Assembly (NCBI GenBank): GCA_017459895.1
Contig: JAFUCA010000036.1
Coordinates: 1-64,000 of the forward strand
Length of the DNA stretch: 64,000 bases
Direction of reading: 5' to 3'
From: Bacillota bacterium
GTDB lineage: Bacteria; Bacillota; Clostridia; Peptostreptococcales; Anaerovoracaceae
Below the pieces are notes generated by a model. That model had not been told where the DNA came from and searched no databases. It saw only the letters and a program-made list of their open reading frames with translations. Shown in pieces: positions 24,530 to 34,090 of this stretch. Numbering within the stretch: position 1 is the stretch's first letter; the number at the start of each line of letters is the position of its first letter. The position numbers and the translations under genes were made by a program.

Positions 24530-26059
24530 TTACTCCTTTACCAGGGAACGGCCGGTCATCTCCTCGGGGATGGCAAGGCCCATCAGATCCAGCAGGGTCG
24601 GCGCCAGATCGCAGAGTCTGCCGCCTTCCTCCAGCCCGCGGGGCTGGCGGGCGATGTGCACCAGCGGAACATCGGCCAGGGAATGGGCGGTCATGACGTT
24701 GCCTTCAGCATCCAGCATCTCATCGGCGTTGCCGTGGTCCGCCGTCAGCAGGATCTGGCCGTCCTTCGCCAGGATCGCGCCCGCGATCTGCGGCACACAG
24801 GCATCCAGCGTTTCGATGGCCTTCACGGCGGCTTCCATGACGCCGGTGTGTCCGACCATGTCCGCGTTGGCGAAGTTCAGGATGATCACATCGTATTTGT
24901 CGGAGGCGATGGCTTCCAGAACCTTCTCGGTGACCTCCGGTGCGCTCATTTCCGGCTGCAGATCGTAGGTGGCGACCTTCGGGGAGGGCACCAGGATCCG
25001 GTCTTCGCCTTCGTTTGGTTCCTCAACGCCCCCGTTGAAGAAGAAGGTGACGTGGGCGTATTTCTCGGTCTCAGCGATCCGAAGCTGCTTCAATCCCAGA
25101 GAAGAAAGGTAGACGCCCAGGGTGTTGGCCGGGGTCTCCGGCGGATACGCCAGGGTGACGTTCGGCATGGCAGCATCGTACTGGGTCATGCAGATATAGC
25201 AGAGGTCGCCGACGACCTTCTTTCGTTCGAATCCGTCAAAGTCCCGGTCGACGAAGGCGCGGGTGATCTCTCTGGCCCGGTCGGGACGGAAGTTGAACAT
25301 GATCATCGCATCGCCGTCATCCACCGGCAGAGCTCCGTCCACGATGGTGGGGAGCACGAATTCATCCGTCTCGCCCCGATCATAGGCCTGCAGGACCGCG
25401 TCCTGACCAGTCTTTGCATGAAGGGCCTCCTCGCCGATCATCGCGTCGTATGCCTTCACCAGCCGCTCCCAGCGCGTGTCGCGGTCCATGGCGTAGTAGC
25501 GCCCGGATACAATGCCCAGGCGGCCGAGGCCGACCTCCTCCATATGTTCGCAGAGCTGGTCGATGTAGGTGTTCGCACACTTCGGAGGAACATCCCGGCC
25601 GTCCAGGAAGCAGTGGACGCAGAGCTTCTCAACGCCTTCCTTCTTCGCCATATCGATCAGGGCGAACAGATGGGTGATGTGGCTGTGGACGCCGCCGTCC
25701 GAAAGCAGACCCAGAAGGTGCAGCGTCGACTGGTTCTTCCTGGCGTGAGCCATGGCCTTCTTCAGCGCCGCGTTCTCGAAGAACGCGCCCTCTTCGATCT
25801 CCTTGGTGATCAAAGTCAGGTCCTGATAGACGATGCGGCCGGCGCCGATGTTCAGGTGGCCGACTTCGGAATTGCCCATCTGCCCGTCCGGCAGACCGAC
25901 GTTCAGCCCGCAGGCCTTCAGTGTCGTATGTGGATAGGTGGTAAAGATATGGTCCAGATGAGGTTTATCGGCGGCCGCAATGGCATTGCCGAAGGTCTCC
26001 TCGCGCTCGCCGAATCCGTCCAGGATCATCAGCATGGTTGGCCTGTGAAAATCTCTCAT
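24530..26059 (-). CDS. gpmI: 2,3-bisphosphoglycerate-independent phosphoglycerate mutase
   Basis: This converts 3- to 2-phosphoglycerate in glycolysis using two metal ions. The 509-residue alkaline-phosphatase-fold enzyme has LMILDGFG at the N-terminus, the catalytic serine in GNSEVGH and C-terminal metal ligands in LTADHGNADEM. Length is normal. GAGGAGG lies upstream of ATG 26059. It stands outside the usual gap-pgk-tpi-gpmI-eno cluster and is followed by a LysR gene. Confidence 0.96.
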   Translation of the reverse strand: MRDFHRPTMLMILDGFGEREETFGNAIAAADKPHLDHIFTTYPHTTLKACGLNVGLPDGQMGNSEVGHLNIGAGRIVYQDLTLITKEIEEGAFFENAALKKAMAHARKNQSTLHLLGLLSDGGVHSHITHLFALIDMAKKEGVEKLCVHCFLDGRDVPPKCANTYIDQLCEHMEEVGLGRLGIVSGRYYAMDRDTRWERLVKAYDAMIGEEALHAKTGQDAVLQAYDRGETDEFVLPTIVDGALPVDDGDAMIMFNFRPDRAREITRAFVDRDFDGFERKKVVGDLCYICMTQYDAAMPNVTLAYPPETPANTLGVYLSSLGLKQLRIAETEKYAHVTFFFNGGVEEPNEGEDRILVPSPKVATYDLQPEMSAPEVTEKVLEAIASDKYDVIILNFANADMVGHTGVMEAAVKAIETLDACVPQIAGAILAKDGQILLTADHGNADEMLDAEGNVMTAHSLADVPLVHIARQPRGLEEGGRLCDLAPTLLDLMGLAIPEEMTGRSLVKE

Positions 26060-26123
26060 TGTTGTTTACCTCCTCGAAAAAGTCGTTTATACTGAATATA
26101 TCTTAACACATCTGGAGGAAAAT

Positions 26124-26348
26124 ATGAATTTTGAATCAATGTTTCGCGCGAAACAGGAGTGGAATCATTTCAAGCAGCGGCACCCCAAGGTGCCGGCGTT
26201 CATCGACGCGGTCCAGAGCCGGGATTACTGCGAAGGGATGGAGATCGCCATCGCTGTGCGCTATCCCGACGGTCAGCAGCACAAGGCGGGCATCCGGGTC
26301 ACGAAAGAGGACCTGGAGATGCTGAATCTGTTAAAGACGCTGAGGTAG
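26124..26348 (+). CDS. Small conserved hypothetical protein (74 residues)
   Basis: This basic, soluble 74-residue protein (FRAKQEWNHFKQRHPKVPAF at the start, YPDGQQHKAGIRVTKEDLEML near the end) reads as a single alpha/beta domain. GGAGGA lies seven bases before ATG 26124. It is transcribed divergently from gpmI and ends 5 bp before folP, so it belongs to the folate operon by position. I do not know its function. Confidence 0.7.
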   Translation: MNFESMFRAKQEWNHFKQRHPKVPAFIDAVQSRDYCEGMEIAIAVRYPDGQQHKAGIRVTKEDLEMLNLLKTLR

Positions 26349-26353
26349 GAGAA

Positions 26354-27229
26354 ATGATGACGCAGCAGCTGAGGCTCAGAAACAACCGGGTGATCACATT
26401 CGAACGGATGGAGATGATGGGGATCGTCAATGTGACCCCGGATTCCTTCTACGCCGGCTCACGCACCATGGGGCAGGATGGCCTGGAGGACGCCTGGGAG
26501 ACGGCCTGTGCAAAGGCTGGGCAGCACATCGCAGAAGGGGCGCGGATGATCGATGTGGGGGGCGAATCGACGCGGCCGGGATCCGCCCCGGTCTCAGAGG
26601 ATGAGGAGATCAGCCGGATCTGCCCGGTGATCGAACGGATCCGGACGGAATATCCGGACATCATCCTTTCCGCCGATACCTACCGGGCAGGGACGGCTTC
26701 TGCCGCCTTGCAGGCCGGCGCCGATCTGATCAACGATATCTCCGGACTGACCTTCGAGCCGGCGCTGGCAGATGCGGTCTGCGATGCGGGAGCAGGAATC
26801 ATTCTGATGCATACCGGCGGCCGGCCGGATACGATGCAGGATGCTCCCTTCTATGAGAACGTGGTGGAGGAGGTCTACGATTTCCTGCACCGGCAGATGG
26901 CCTTCGCCGTTGCCCGGGGCATCGGATGGGACCAGATCATGATCGACATGGGCATCGGATTCGGGAAAACACGGGAGCACAATCTGCAGCTTCTGCGGAG
27001 CATCGACCGCTTCAGCGATCTGGGATGCCCTCATCTTCTGGCGGTCTCCCGCAAGTCCTTCATCGGGAGCACGCTGGGAAGGGAAGATCCGGAAGATCGC
27101 CTTGCCGGAACCCTGGCCGTGACAGCCTTTGCGGCGGAGCACGGGATCGCGGCTGCCCGGGTGCACGATGTGAAGGAGAATCTGGACGCCGCCCGGATGG
27201 CGGAGGAACTGACAGGAGGCATAGGATGA
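26354..27229 (+). CDS. folP: Dihydropteroate synthase
   Basis: This joins 6-hydroxymethyl-dihydropterin pyrophosphate to p-aminobenzoate in folate synthesis. The 291-residue TIM barrel shows GIVNVTPDSF, DVGGESTRPGS, INDISG, LMHTGGRPDTMQ, DMGIGFGKT, SRKSFIG and RVHDVKEN in order. The start at 26354 (or ATG 26357) is chosen from the preceding AGGAGAA and family length; the frame is open further upstream. It overlaps folK by four bases. Confidence 0.95.
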   Translation: MMTQQLRLRNNRVITFERMEMMGIVNVTPDSFYAGSRTMGQDGLEDAWETACAKAGQHIAEGARMIDVGGESTRPGSAPVSEDEEISRICPVIERIRTEYPDIILSADTYRAGTASAALQAGADLINDISGLTFEPALADAVCDAGAGIILMHTGGRPDTMQDAPFYENVVEEVYDFLHRQMAFAVARGIGWDQIMIDMGIGFGKTREHNLQLLRSIDRFSDLGCPHLLAVSRKSFIGSTLGREDPEDRLAGTLAVTAFAAEHGIAAARVHDVKENLDAARMAEELTGGIG

Positions 27230-27708
27230 AAACGATCGTTTCCATCGGCTCCAACATGGGAGACCGGAGAGGATATATTGATCAGGCGCTGCAGCAGATC
27301 GAACAGAAGGCAGGGCATATTCTGGCGGTGTCGGACATCATCGAGACCAAAGCCTACGGGCTGACGGAGCAGGAGGATTTCCTGAACCTGGCCATTTCTC
27401 TGGAGACGCAGCTGCAGCCGCGGCAGCTGCTGGATGTGTTTCATGAGATCGAAGCGGATCTGGACCGGGTCCGCATCATCCGGTGGGGACCCAGGACCAT
27501 CGATCTGGACATCATTTTTTATGAGGACCTTATCCTCGACGAAGAGGATCTGCACATTCCGCACATCGACTTCGCCAACCGGACCTTCGTGCTGGAGCCG
27601 GTCTGTCAGATCGAACCGGATCTGGTGGACCCCAGGACCGGCAATACCGTGACGGAGCTTCTGGATGAGCTGCGGCAGAGAAAGGAGACCGTCCATGAGA
27701 TGGACTGA
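27226..27708 (+). CDS. folK: 2-amino-4-hydroxy-6-hydroxymethyldihydropteridine pyrophosphokinase
   Basis: This 160-residue enzyme pyrophosphorylates hydroxymethyldihydropterin, the substrate of FolP. Recognisable blocks are SIGSNMGDRRGYI at the N-terminus, EDFLNLAISLET, RWGPRTIDLDIIFY (metal-binding DLD) and IPHIDFANRTFVLEP. ATG 27226 is within the folP stop (ATGA) with GGAGG six bases upstream, showing translational coupling. No folB or folE lies nearby. Confidence 0.95.
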   Translation: MKTIVSIGSNMGDRRGYIDQALQQIEQKAGHILAVSDIIETKAYGLTEQEDFLNLAISLETQLQPRQLLDVFHEIEADLDRVRIIRWGPRTIDLDIIFYEDLILDEEDLHIPHIDFANRTFVLEPVCQIEPDLVDPRTGNTVTELLDELRQRKETVHEMD

Positions 27709-30700
27709 GGCACAGGCGAAGACCATCGAAACGAGAGATAAGAACATCCTCGTTTCCGCAGCGGCGGGATCCGGCAAGACCACGGTGCTGATCGAGCGGA
27801 TCAAGCGGCTGGTCCTGGAGGATCGGGTGGATATCGACCGGTTTCTGATCACGACCTTCACCAATGCGGCAGCGGCGGAGATGAAGGAGAAGATGGAGAA
27901 GGCCATCCACAGTGAAATGGAGCAGGAGCAGGATCCGAAGACGATCGCCTTCCTGCAGCGGCAGCTGCAGCTTTTGCCCCAGGCCAGTATCAGTACCTTT
28001 CATACCTTTGCCCTGGGGGTCATGCGGGATTTCTTCTATCTGACGGACCTGCAGCCGGGGTTTATCATCGGCGATGAGACACAGCTGCAGATCATGCGCA
28101 GGATTCGGCGGATGAGGTGTTCGAGCGGCGCTTCGCGGAAGACGGAGATGCCTTTCGGAGTTTCCTGCGAAAATACAGCAGTGACCGAAGCGATGAGAAA
28201 CTGAAGGATCAGATCCTCGATCTCTATCAGAAACTGCGAAGCATTCCCGGATACCTTGCCTGGGCGAAGGAACGAAATGAAGCGATGGGAGGCGGCGATC
28301 CCATCGCAGAGCTTGGGATCGACCGGTTTCTGGCAGAAGAAAGCCGGGAGGCGCTGGGGGATGCGATCCGGTGGTTTGACGCCGCCGCCGCAGTCCTGGA
28401 CCGGGAAGAGACCGGGAGCATCTGCCTGAAGGCCCGCCAGGACGCGGAGCATCTGCGGGCGATGCAGCAGACGGCGGTCAGGGCATCCGGTGATGCGGAT
28501 GCGCTGGCGGAACTGGCCGATGCGCTGGGGCAGTTCAAGGCGAACGCGATGCGCCCGTCCGGAGCGGAGAGAGAAGCCTTCGAAACGGTAAAAGAGGACA
28601 TTACCTGGCTGCGGGATCAGGGGAAGAAGTGTCTGAACAACCTCAAAAAGAACTATTTTTCCAGCGACCTGAGGGAGGCCGGCGATGTGCTTCGCAGCGT
28701 GGCGGAGGACACGGGATATCTGATCGGTCTGATCGAAGAGACGGAACTGGTTTACCGCCGGCGCAAAGGGGAGCAGAATCTGGTGGACTTCGACGACTGC
28801 ATGCACTACGCCATCGAGATCCTGAAGGATGAGAAGGCAGCCGCCGATTACCGGGAGCGGTTCCGATACATTTTTATCGATGAATATCAGGACAGCAATA
28901 TGCTGCAGGAGGAGATCATCGGCCGGATCGCCCGGCCGAACAATCTGTTCATGGTGGGGGACGTCAAGCAGAGCATTTACAAGTTCCGTCTGGCGGAACC
29001 GGAGATCTTCCGCCGCAGGTACGAGGATTACCGAAGCGGCAGGGACGGACAGTCCGTCCGCATCGACCTGAACCACAATTTCCGAAGCCGCAGAACCATC
29101 CGGAATGCGGTCAATCGGATCTTCGAGGGGATTATGGATGGTTACGATGACGACGCGGCGCTGCACGGACCGGAGCAGGAGACCGGGCCCGCAGGGGATC
29201 CGGTCCGTCTGCACATTCTGAGCAGTGCTCCCCGCACGCCGGAGGATGAGACGGTCAGCGAACTGACCGAAGAGCTGTCCGAGGCGGCTGTAATCGCGGG
29301 GATCATCCGGGAAAGTCTGGGAAAGCCTCTGACATCCCGGGATGGGACAGTGCGGCCCATCGGCTACGGCGATATCGCGGTGCTCTCCAGAGGCGGATCC
29401 GCGATCCCGCAGATCGAACGCTTCCTGAACAATGAGGGAATTCCCGCCTACGGGCAGACCGAAGGCGGATATTACGAAACCGTGGAGATCCAGGTTTTCC
29501 TGAATTTCCTGCGGATCATCAGCAATCCGAAGCAGGATGTCCCGCTGATCAGCGCCATGAGCAGCGTGGTGTTTGATTTCAGCCCGCGCCAGCTCGCGCA
29601 GATCCGCATCGAATGCAGGGAAGGAAGCTTTTATGATGCGGTACGCTCTTATGAAAAGGCGGGCGCCGATGATCGGATCCGGGAGAAGATCGCGCAGATG
29701 ATGGAGCAGATCGCCTTCTGGAAGGAGATCGCCCGGACCCTGCCGCTGGATGAGCTGATGCGCAGGCTCCTGTATGAAACCGGTTATTATGATTACTGCA
29801 GCGGACTTCCCACCGGCCGGCAGCGGACGTCGAATCTGCGGCTGCTCCTGCAGAAGGCAGCCGCCTATGAGGAGCGAAGCCACATGGGACTGTATGGATT
29901 CCTGTCCTATGTAGAGGCGCTGCGCCAGACGAAGCAGAAGGTCAGCGAGGCAAGCCTGATCGGGGAAGGCCGGGACGTGGTTCGGGTCATGACCGTCCAT
30001 AAGAGCAAGGGCCTGGAGTTTCCGGTGGTCATCCTGGCAGGGGCAGGCAAGAGGACGACCGCTTCTTCCAGCGGCCGCAGTCCTTCAATGCATAAGGGTT
30101 TTGCCATCGCCCTTCCGCAGGAACGCCCCGAGCTGCACTGGTGGCGGAGGACCCTGCTGCAGAAGGTCATCGACGGCAAACGGCGCAGAGAAGGACTGGA
30201 AGAGGAGATCCGTATCCTGTACGTTGCTCTGACCAGGCCTATCCAAAGGCTGGCCATCGTCGCTTCGGCAAAGGACGTCTCCAGATTGCAGCCCTTTCCC
30301 GGAAAAAGCACCTTCCTCGAAATGATCTATCCTGCGATCCGTGAAATGGCGGAGGAGAGCTCCGCGGCGGCCGAGATCATCGTCCATCCCGGGACCCTTG
30401 CCTTCGGGGAAGCCCCTGAACCAGCCCAGGACCAGCCTTTGCAGCTTCCGCGGGAAGAAGAGAGGGCTGAGGAACCGGATAAGGATCCGGTCGTCCCGAT
30501 CGATCCGGCACAGATCGACCGGCGGCTTTCCTTCGCGTATCCGTACCGGGAGCAGCAGATGGTCAAGACGAAGTATTCGGTTACGGAGCTGTCCGGACAG
30601 AAGGACGGCAACCTGCACAGGATCGAGCCGAAGATCCCGGCTCTGCGGAATCTGGCGATGCCCGGGGATAAGAAAAGACTGTCCGCGGCCGAGATCGGAA

Positions 30701-31191
30701 CGGCCATGCATACCTGTATGGAGCGCATTGACTTCCCGCAGGCACTGGAGGGCGGCGTCCCGTATATACGGCAGGCGATGGACGATCTTCTGGCCCGGGG
30801 GATTCTGACCGAAGAGGAGTACGCTTCGGTCCGGCCGGAGAATATCGCGGCCTTCTTCGCAGGGGAACCCGGCGCAAGGGCTGCCAAAGCGCCGGTGCTG
30901 ATGCGGGAGCGGGAGTTTCTGCTGCGGAAGGAAGTGGCAGGAGTGCCGACCATCGTGCAGGGCATCATCGACTGCTGTTTTGAGGATGCCCGGGGACTGG
31001 TGCTGATCGATTACAAAAACAGCTGGGCAGAGGATGCGGAGGCGGAGCAGGCGCTGATCCAGCGCTACGAAGGACAGGTCCGGATCTATGCAGAAGCACT
31101 GCAGGAGGCTCTGGGCCGGCCGGTCAGCGAGGCGTGGCTGTACCTGTTCAAGAGCCGCAGATTCATTGCGGTGGACATCCTTTCATCATGA
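27695..31191 (+). pseudogene. addA: ATP-dependent helicase/nuclease subunit A, split by a frameshift
   Basis: The gene encodes an AddA-type UvrD helicase with C-terminal RecB-like nuclease. The first frame (from ATG 27695) has the Walker A AAGSGKTT and TTFTNAAAAEMKEKM and runs off-frame after QLQIM. The second frame resumes with DSADEVFERRF and contains FIDEYQDSN, GDVKQSIYKFR, TVHKSKGLEFPVV, LYVALTR and the nuclease motif VLIDYKN. The frames join if one base is restored near 28096-28099 (ATGCG.CAG). No homopolymer is present, so a real deletion is possible, but a sequencing error remains open. addB is absent from the neighbourhood. ATG 27695 overlaps folK, with AAAGGAG upstream. Confidence 0.85.
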
Positions 31192-31199
31192 GGTATCGT

Positions 31200-31688
31200 A
31201 TGAAGAAAAAAACGACAGTGAGATGTTGGGCCGCAGCAGTGGCGGTCATCCTGGTACTTGCCAGCCTTTGCATGGGCTGCGGCGGGAAGAATACGGCGTC
31301 GGTAGAGGAACAGACGCAGCCGACACGGGCGGAGCAGCAGGCGCCGGACCGGGATGGAACCTACGATCAGAAGGACGAGGTGGCAGCGTATCTCTACGTC
31401 TATGAGAGACTGCCCGGGAACTATATGACAAAAAAAGAAGCCAGCAAGCTTGGCTGGCAGGGGGGCGCGCTGGAGCCGTACGCCCCCGGCATGTGCATCG
31501 GCGGCGACTACTTCGGCAATTATGAAGGGGTGCTGCCCGATGACGAATACCACGAGTGCGATATCGATACGAAGGGAAAAAAGAGCCGGGGCGCCAAACG
31601 GCTGGTCTACTCGGATGATGAGATCTACTACACCGAGGACCACTATCAGACCTTCGAGCTGCTGTACGATAAGAACGGGAAATTATGA
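31200..31688 (+). CDS. Secreted barnase-type ribonuclease
   Basis: Residues about 55-156 align clearly with barnase: LPGNYMTKKEASKLGW, PGMCIGGDYFGNYEG and YYTEDHYQTFELLY. Residues matching the barnase active site are all present: Lys78, Glu119 (general base), Arg130, Arg134 and His148 (general acid). The N-terminus is a secretion signal with Cys27 in MGC, so it may be lipidated, though the lipobox is imperfect. ATG 31200 has GAGG six bases upstream; ATG 31188 overlaps the addA stop. No adjacent inhibitor gene exists; a barstar-like domain lies at 13204. It ends tail-to-tail with the alarmone synthetase gene. Confidence 0.85.
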   Translation: MKKKTTVRCWAAAVAVILVLASLCMGCGGKNTASVEEQTQPTRAEQQAPDRDGTYDQKDEVAAYLYVYERLPGNYMTKKEASKLGWQGGALEPYAPGMCIGGDYFGNYEGVLPDDEYHECDIDTKGKKSRGAKRLVYSDDEIYYTEDHYQTFELLYDKNGKL

Positions 31689-32492
31689 GGATTCCCCGTT
31701 CCACGCATCCAGGATCTGCGAACCGTTTCGTCCGTAGATGGAACCGCTGCCGGAGATGTGGGAAGAGCCTTCGGGACCGCGGATCTGATCCAGCTGGTTG
31801 CGGATGTTCTGCATCCGAAGGTCCAGATCGGTAGATAAGATCGCGCACTCCAGAAGCTCATCGTAGAGGGACTCCGCCAGATCCTCCGGCAGATCCTGCT
31901 TGTAGCGGATCTTGTGTTCCAGACTGGCCCAGAAATCCATGGCGATGGTCCGAAGCTGCACCTCGACCTTCATTTCCCGTTTCTCGTGTTCCAGGAAAAT
32001 GGGCACGGAAACGATCAGGTGGAGGCTGCGGTAACCGTTCTTCTTCGGGCTGCGGATATAGTCCTTGCAGTCGATGAGCGTGATGTCATCCTGTTCCAGA
32101 AGGCATTCCGCCAGGGCGTAGATGTCCTCCTGGAAGGAGCAGATGACCCGCACGCCGGCGATGTCATTGATGTTCTCTTTGATGGAGTCCAGGGTCAGCG
32201 GGAAGTTGTACCGGTTCAGCTTCTCGATCAGAGATTCGAGAGATTTGAGCCGGGTCTTGATGGATTCGATCGGGCTGTGATCGTAGGTGAGCATGAACTC
32301 CTCGTTGAGCACCCGAAGCTTTGTCTCGACCTCCATCATAGCACACTCGGAATAGGTGAAAAGCGCCTGCACCGGCAGGGCATTTTCCCGGAAAAAACGC
32401 TTGAAATCACTGCTGGTCAGACGGCCGAGCAGGATTTCTTTTTTTTTCTCGTTTATATAATCGCGGATGTTATAACCGCTTCGATTCTGCAT
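31683..32492 (-). CDS. Small alarmone synthetase, RelA/SpoT domain (YjbM/RelP type)
   Basis: This 269-residue protein has the (p)ppGpp synthetase domain only: KKNGYRSLHLIV and EVQLRTIAMDFWASLEHKIRYK in the second half. There is no HD hydrolase or TGS domain, as in small alarmone synthetases that make (p)ppGpp under cell-envelope or other stress. The C-terminus is a helical region and a short Gly/Ser tail. An extended -10 promoter and AAGGGGGG ribosome binding site precede it. Its last codons overlap the barnase stop by six bases. Confidence 0.88.
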   Translation of the reverse strand: MQNRSGYNIRDYINEKKKEILLGRLTSSDFKRFFRENALPVQALFTYSECAMMEVETKLRVLNEEFMLTYDHSPIESIKTRLKSLESLIEKLNRYNFPLTLDSIKENINDIAGVRVICSFQEDIYALAECLLEQDDITLIDCKDYIRSPKKNGYRSLHLIVSVPIFLEHEKREMKVEVQLRTIAMDFWASLEHKIRYKQDLPEDLAESLYDELLECAILSTDLDLRMQNIRNQLDQIRGPEGSSHISGSGSIYGRNGSQILDAWNGESS

Positions 32493-32520
32493 TGGAATCC
32501 CCCCTTTTCTTGTACTTGCT

Positions 32521-32526
32521 ATTATA
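32521..32526 (-). promoter_or_regulatory. Extended -10 promoter of the alarmone synthetase gene
   Basis: On the minus strand TGGTATAAT gives a consensus -10 with the extended TG, about 30 bases before the start codon. A weak TTCACA lies 19 bp upstream of the -10. Confidence 0.55.
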
Positions 32527-32580
32527 CCACACCATGTGAAGGCTATGTGAAAAGCGGCGCGAATTCTAAAATGTTAATAA

Positions 32581-32609
32581 TTGACAATAATGGATGGAGA
32601 TGCTAAACT
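32581..32609 (+). promoter_or_regulatory. Sigma-A promoter of the DUF5688 gene
   Basis: TTGACA (32581-32586), a 17-bp spacer and TAAACT (32604-32609). Confidence 0.7.
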
Positions 32610-32656
32610 ACCAATAAATGGTAAAGCTGAATCGAAGATGGAAAGGACGCATAGAA

Positions 32657-33547
32657 ATGATGGATTATGAATTGTTCAAAACGGTGGTGAAGGAACGGAT
32701 CAAGGATTACATGCCGCCGGTGTTTCGAAACTACCGGGTCGAGAGCAAGCCCGTGATAAAAGTCAATCAGACGAAGGATTCCTTCTGTCTTTTGCCCCCG
32801 GAGCAGAACAGGAATCTCGCGATCCCCACGTTATATCTGGACGATCTGTACGAGGACTTCATGGGAGATGAGGATCTGGACCGGGTGCTGCAGATGGCGG
32901 CAGATGTTTTCATCGCCTGGTCCGGTTATGAGGTGCCGGAGCTGAGCGGCTTTCGGCTGGAGGATCACAAGGATCAGATCCTGGCAAATCTGATCAGCCG
33001 CCGGAAGAACGGGAAGCTTCTGGAGACGGTGCCGCATGCGGACCTGATGGATATGGCGGTGATCTACCGGCTGGTGACGAGCATCAATGAATACGGGATC
33101 AATTCCTGCATCATTACCAATGACATGATGCAGGATGCGGGACTTACGCCGGAGGAGATTCACGGGCTGGCGCTGGAGAACACGCCCCGGATGCTGGAGG
33201 CGCGCATCTACGAGGGAGACGAGGAGGGCGTCTTTGTCGTGACCAATCAGGCCGGGGTGTGCGGCGCGGCAGTCATGCTGGATGATGAGCAGCTGCAGAA
33301 GGTGGCGCAGAAGACGGAGGGGGATTTCTATATTCTTCCGTCCTCCATTCACGAGTTCTTTGCCGTCGCGGTGGAGGTGATCAAGCCGGAGGAGCTGCTG
33401 CAGATGCTGCTGGCGGGAAACCGGGGAATCACGCCGCTTCAGGATCAGCTGTCCCAATGCATCTATCGATATTCCGAGAAGGATCACCGTCTCAGCACTG
33501 TCGCAAGCTACGAGAAAAAGCGGGACGGGGAAACGGAGCAGGCCTGA
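32657..33547 (+). CDS. DUF5688 family protein
   Basis: This soluble protein of about 296 residues begins MMDYELFKTVVKERIKDYMP and contains NRNLAIPTLYLDDLYE, ITNDMMQDAGLTPEE and FYILPSSIHEFFAV, which I recognise as the DUF5688 pattern common in gut and rumen Clostridia. It has no known activity; the order of elements (helical N-domain, a central alpha/beta part, the ILPSS.HE block) suggests a cytosolic sensor or phage-derived protein. ATG 32657 is chosen over 32618 because AAAGGA lies ten bases upstream. A bidirectional terminator follows. Confidence 0.7.
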   Translation: MMDYELFKTVVKERIKDYMPPVFRNYRVESKPVIKVNQTKDSFCLLPPEQNRNLAIPTLYLDDLYEDFMGDEDLDRVLQMAADVFIAWSGYEVPELSGFRLEDHKDQILANLISRRKNGKLLETVPHADLMDMAVIYRLVTSINEYGINSCIITNDMMQDAGLTPEEIHGLALENTPRMLEARIYEGDEEGVFVVTNQAGVCGAAVMLDDEQLQKVAQKTEGDFYILPSSIHEFFAVAVEVIKPEELLQMLLAGNRGITPLQDQLSQCIYRYSEKDHRLSTVASYEKKRDGETEQA

Positions 33548-33578
33548 AGCCCTTCGGGACCTCGCCCCAAAACAAAAG

Positions 33579-33621
33579 AGCCGCCTGCCGGGCAATTCAC
33601 TTTCCCGGACCGGCGGCTTTT
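33579..33621. terminator. Bidirectional terminator
   Basis: AGCCGCC (33579-33585) pairs with GGCGGCT (33612-33618), with inner pairing CCGG/CCGG. A T run follows on the plus strand (33618-33621) and AAAAG precedes on the left, giving T residues for transcripts of the minus-strand peptide gene. Confidence 0.75.
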
Positions 33622-33644
33622 GTAAACCTGGACTAAGAAGTTAT

Positions 33645-33731
33645 TTACAGGTTTCCGTTCGCTACGATCTCATCAATCAGTCTGGCACACTCGCTCAGAT
33701 CATTTACAATCGCTTTCACGAAACTCATCAT
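33645..33731 (-). CDS. 28-residue peptide gene
   Basis: The minus strand encodes MMSFVKAIVNDL followed by SECARLIDEIVANGNL. AAGAGGGA lies seven bases before the first ATG. A promoter (TTGATT, 17 bp, TATACT) lies about 65 bp upstream and the terminator shared with the DUF5688 gene lies downstream, so the transcription unit is complete. There is no signal peptide; the peptide is predicted to be one amphipathic helix. It resembles no family I can name; a small regulatory or membrane-associated peptide is plausible. Confidence 0.6.
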   Translation of the reverse strand: MMSFVKAIVNDLSECARLIDEIVANGNL

Positions 33732-33796
33732 GCATATCCCTCTTTTCTTGTTTTGTTGGTGTGTAGTGTAGTAGGTTGTGTTTGTCTGACAAGGAT

Positions 33797-33825
33797 AGTA
33801 TAGTGCTTAACTTGCGCAGAATCAA
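33797..33825 (-). promoter_or_regulatory. Promoter of the 28-residue peptide gene
   Basis: On the minus strand TTGATT (33825-33820), a 17-bp spacer and TATACT (33802-33797) precede a 5' leader of about 60 nt. Confidence 0.65.
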
Positions 33826-33839
33826 CCGCTGAATCGGTA

Positions 33840-34053
33840 CTGGTTTGCTGTCATTTCGTGCAAAAGCTGGCAGATTTGTGTGGAATATTCAGATAACGGG
33901 ACGCGTTTGCGGAATGCGGCCGGATCCTGGTCGTGGGTGAAGAACGGCTTGTTTTCAAGGTATCTGGCGAATCATCTCTGCAATTGGCCAGCTTTTTGGT
34001 GACAGATTTGCCGGATGACTTGTTTGCTTCCGTCTGAGCCTGCAAATCGTTTC
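33840..34053. other. Non-coding stretch with degenerate copies of the GCAAAGGCTGG word
   Basis: No credible gene is seen. Three near-copies of the window-wide word, as GCAAAAGCTGG or its complement, lie near 33860, 33983 and 34063. Short repeats around CAGATTTG are also visible. Confidence 0.4.
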
Positions 34054-34081
34054 TTGCGCCCGCCAGCTTTTGTAGTATACT
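34054..34081 (+). promoter_or_regulatory. Promoter giving a nearly leaderless cyclo-ligase mRNA
   Basis: TTGCGC (34054-34059), a 16-bp spacer and TATACT (34076-34081). ATG 34091 is nine bases after the -10 box and lacks a Shine-Dalgarno sequence. Confidence 0.6.
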
Positions 34082-34090
34082 GAATATGCT

